A DNA stretch of 57,292 bases, from the NCBI GenBank assembly GCA_011526095.1, contig WYBA01000156.1, positions 1-57,292 of the forward strand, in the 5' to 3' direction. This DNA comes from Myxococcales bacterium (GTDB lineage: Bacteria; Myxococcota_A; Polyangia; Haliangiales; Haliangiaceae). Position numbers and translations under genes: made by a program. Shown one piece after another: positions 55,501 to 57,292 of the stretch. Within the stretch, counting starts at the first letter, position 1. Each line of letters starts with the position of its first letter. Under the pieces are notes generated by a model. It had not been told where the DNA came from, made no database searches, and saw nothing but the letters and a program-made list of their open reading frames with translations.

Positions 55501-57099
55501 CGCGAGCGACGCGAGTTTCTGCGGCCCGCGTACCGCTACATCGTCGACGATGCCGACGCCCGAGCGAAGCTTCGGGAAGATGTCCGAGCGCGTCCGGACC
55601 GTGTGTTCTTCTATGCCGGGCGTGACGGCTGGGTGCCCGCATCGCAGCGACCAGTCATCGACGACGTGTCGGATGAGCGAATCGCGGCAGCGGTGGCGCC
55701 GGGACGTCCGAAGCTGCGCCCCTCGCACTTCGTGGACGATGATCCGGCGCATCTGGTCACCATCGCGAAGACGCTCGAACTCGAGCGCATCTCGGACCTC
55801 GCGTCGGCGAACCTCCAAGTCATCGGGCGCGTTCAGGAGCCCACATGGGGAGTGCGGCTCCGCATTCTCCTCGATCTCCTCGCGAGGAACCGCTCTTCCG
55901 AAACGCCCCTGGCAATCAAGGATGTGATCTGGGTGGAGGCGATTACCCTACGAGCCGGCTCAAATGTCGTCGACCTCGGGGCACGGATCGACGAGGTCAC
56001 CGGCACGCTCGCCGTGGTGGTCAACAAGAGCCGTTGGACGACGGATGTCGTGCCACTGCTCGTCGCGCGACACCGGCTATCGCAGAACGGCGCGGCGTGC
56101 GCGATGCTTTCGCTCGCGATTGCGACGGCGGACGACCCCTCGTCGTTCACCTCGAGCGCGCGCCGGCTCGCCCGCGAGCTCGACATAGAACTCACGAGCA
56201 TCCCGGATCTCATCGAGCCCACACCCCCCCCCTCGCCCAGCGCTCCGACTACCGAATCATCGCCGGACACCGCCGCGCCCGAGCAGGACCCACGCGCCGC
56301 GTTGGCGCCCCAGACGTCGACTCCAGAGTCAGCCACGGCCCCAGACTTGTCGAACGCAGCGTCGGCACCAGACACTCTACCCTCGTCGCCGCACTCCGAG
56401 ACCGTGACCAGTGATGCCCCAGGAGACTCGGGCACCGGTCCCGTCGAGATCGATGGCCGGCGCTTCGTATCCGTGGATGCCGCGGTCGCCGCGCTCGCGC
56501 CGGCCGTCGACGCGCTGAGTATCGGGGCTCCAACGAGCGCTGCGCCGGAGGCGCTGGTCCGCATCGCCCGCCAGCCCGCCGATGGGACTTGGACAGGCGG
56601 CCGTGGCCCCAACGTATTCTCATCCCGGTCACAGGTCGTGGGTCGGATTGGGGAGCTGTACGCGCGCCGCTGGCTCCGCGAAGCGCCGGGGCGGCGCGCC
56701 GACGCGACGATCCTCGACGTGTCGACGACTGCATTGCGCCTCAGCGCCGCGTATCCGAGCCCGTACACGCCGCCGTCGGACAGGAGCATCTCGCCCGGAT
56801 GCGATTTCCTGGTCTTCGAGGACGGCGACGGCGAGCTCCCCTTCGGATATGAGATCAAGTCTCGGCGCGACAACGGGCCGATCGAGTTCACGTGGACCTG
56901 GCGTGAAGCGGAGGCGTGTCGGCGAGCGCAGCATGGCCCGCCCGATCAGTACTGGCCGCTTGCTGGCTATCGCGTGCTCGTCATCTCAGACCTGCTCATC
57001 CCCGGCAAGGCCCCTCAGGTGATCGTCCTCGACGCCGTGGACTGCCTGGAGTGCGCCCAAGCGACCGAATGGGTGGTCCGCGCGATCCCCGTGACCTGA
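52513..57099 (+). CDS. Large GHKL (sacsin-like) ATPase with C-terminal DUF3883-like domain
   Basis: 1528 residues. The N-terminus has a Bergerat-type ATP-binding fold: FELVQNALDAGAS (Glu59, Asn63) as N box, a degenerate HDG at 85-87 in the DxG place, and GFMGVGFKS at 113-121. A very long helical middle follows, then a Pro/Ser/Thr-rich linker (~1235-1310). The C-terminus (~1375-1520) resembles DUF3883: RIGELYARRWL, GCDFLV (Asp1431), YEIKS (Glu1447, Lys1449), a PD-(D/E)XK-like core. Proteins joining these two domains recur in defence islands. ATG 52513 begins MADLKDG; the frame extends upstream through the palindrome but those codons are not convincing. Confidence 0.75.
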   Translation: MADLKDGLRAGDRDTPENPERFIEELRHARDRDATQDTRAAVETLVANSAPWAWLWVFELVQNALDAGASRIRVSRTEGGARFEHDGAERLSTKHVEGLCGLGRSTKGLTTVGFMGVGFKSVFHRFRRVAVSADSWRFRFHIGVQEGYEGAQIPQWFDAVRPYWDAATESPGEGFTTRFDLEDPWSEGELWLQDLGHLANRSDPTPLAVLGLRRFARPPSDPDGQTVGTEQQELALELEVAGEVWTVWRDVMRREVRVEGPDLIASGRWLVLRQPYEPNPAALRRFVEVRRNLDRNIAHDRRVVEREVVALIPLDADGVPLRRARGNAYATLPTAEKVPFAMDLQADWFVDLARQGLREIEGDAWQEQILAQLPALVRAYLAWARELPREKLAPALEVLSAATAEDSRIAAALAVEHRVAALRAALDDLAFVPVVQGGVATRALATQARALPSAFHKPFATDPGLRADVLFGHPIVDATAVGDRARSFFGWLGWCGTLGPDDVHWPTALEEWWTTRPDASRDQELLVLWAALERMSGWEALPSVRTESGRWVRPVDLRRFNEAPPEDDQPGGVAVRRALGARLPRADEVVPSPMRARVNSNAPGSTWITRNEKVEPLTDAIRAAYASIADDSPLDEDAFFALPVWALSRGSNRHDLVRFVLAESGQALPPRAVLLACEGVQAADARRKLFPELPALDARHLATATDRPALIAFLAAAGLRGKLELGDRREYFDDPHTTARTIGVVGERITASNTRGYTVLDSDFASGIAITTAPPNAVCGWLEAEWPALLGRGRKRARWKNYSDFEVTGAALTSWAERLESLAWVRCDDGEYRRPPDVLPKRTADHEDAPVATISDELIAALAAEGIRWGRDVPKAPALRRIRRLGRRFTVDELVGALDDAMPWIAANPDDGPLLAACLPDVDLEGRPLARWVRTLGPSGTARSRLDDWIAVLPPVLADRLSHVPGYVMNETTTPAMALSFVRQIWDEVENGSEPKRERREFLRPAYRYIVDDADARAKLREDVRARPDRVFFYAGRDGWVPASQRPVIDDVSDERIAAAVAPGRPKLRPSHFVDDDPAHLVTIAKTLELERISDLASANLQVIGRVQEPTWGVRLRILLDLLARNRSSETPLAIKDVIWVEAITLRAGSNVVDLGARIDEVTGTLAVVVNKSRWTTDVVPLLVARHRLSQNGAACAMLSLAIATADDPSSFTSSARRLARELDIELTSIPDLIEPTPPPSPSAPTTESSPDTAAPEQDPRAALAPQTSTPESATAPDLSNAASAPDTLPSSPHSETVTSDAPGDSGTGPVEIDGRRFVSVDAAVAALAPAVDALSIGAPTSAAPEALVRIARQPADGTWTGGRGPNVFSSRSQVVGRIGELYARRWLREAPGRRADATILDVSTTALRLSAAYPSPYTPPSDRSISPGCDFLVFEDGDGELPFGYEIKSRRDNGPIEFTWTWREAEACRRAQHGPPDQYWPLAGYRVLVISDLLIPGKAPQVIVLDAVDCLECAQATEWVVRAIPVT

Positions 57100-57223
57100 T
57101 CGCGGACGCACAGCGAGTCCCCGCAGATCCGACCGGCGAGGTGATGCGGCCTGCGTCATTAGGGAGTAAGGCCTCGCGGCACCCCGTCCTGACGGCGGCG
57201 TGAGCCCGTGCTCGCGTCGCCGG

Positions 57224-57292
57224 ATGCAAGAGCAAGAACTTCGAGATCTCCGACGAGAACTGGCCGCGCAGCGTGGCCCCGGCGTCTACTAC
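57224..57292 (+). CDS. Possible start of a gene running off the window
   Basis: An ATG opens a frame to the window end, 23 codons, beginning MQEQELRDLRRELAAQ, helical and charged. The 124-bp gap after the ATPase gene shows nothing else. Too short to identify. Confidence 0.3.
   Translation, partial: MQEQELRDLRRELAAQRGPGVYY

Overview
This window reads as high-GC bacterial chromosome, most likely from a deep-branching deltaproteobacterial or Myxococcota lineage. That placement is an inference. It rests on very strong G/C bias at third codon positions, a split ATP synthase operon (atpZ-atpI-atpB-atpE with no atpF/H/A/G/D following), a c subunit with its own signal peptide, acidic lipoproteins and WG-repeat proteins. 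No rRNA is present to settle it.

Left block, about 1-11.6 kb, is ordinary housekeeping chromosome. It holds two related hypothetical proteins, gyrA, hemL, the F0 genes, a cyclic-nucleotide-binding protein, an outer-membrane-type protein, and a leftward lipoprotein-glmS-moaC group. A tRNA-Gly(GCC) gene at 11923-11997 ends the conserved part.

From the tRNA rightwards the window looks like accessory DNA. A tyrosine recombinase runs towards the tRNA and its reading frame enters the tRNA gene, the layout of an element integrated at a tRNA 3' end. Next comes a leftward block of about 10 kb (13.4-23.6 kb), mostly of genes I do not recognise. It includes an M23 peptidase/GIY-YIG fusion, an SLT lytic transglycosylase, a transglutaminase-like protein, several small membrane-anchored proteins, tandem helix-turn-helix proteins, and one HEPN-like gene on the other strand. 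There is no capsid, terminase, portal, tail or conjugation gene. An 800-bp intergenic region with inverted and direct repeats separates it from a rightward group: a sigma-like protein, a GIY-YIG protein, a YaaW-like protein, a membrane coiled-coil protein and a small endonuclease-like protein. A leftward three-gene unit follows (sugar epimerase, GT4 glycosyltransferase fused to radical SAM, WG-repeat protein).

From about 32.6 kb to the end the window is a defence island. A leftward trio encodes an endonuclease III-like DNA glycosylase, a beta-CASP/RNase J-like metallo-hydrolase and a PD-(D/E)XK nuclease-like protein. Divergent from it is a complete type III BREX operon (brxF, brxC, pglX, brxHII, pglZ, brxA), unusual in carrying an extra phospholipase-D-family nuclease gene between the methyltransferase and the helicase, plus small open reading frames at gene junctions. 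Beyond lie a three-Cys-motif pair (TcmP and a Gp37/Gp68-type protein) and a 1528-residue protein with an N-terminal GHKL/sacsin-like ATPase and a C-terminal DUF3883-like nuclease fold, preceded by a perfect 13-bp inverted repeat. The right end of the element (attR) was not found and may lie outside the window.
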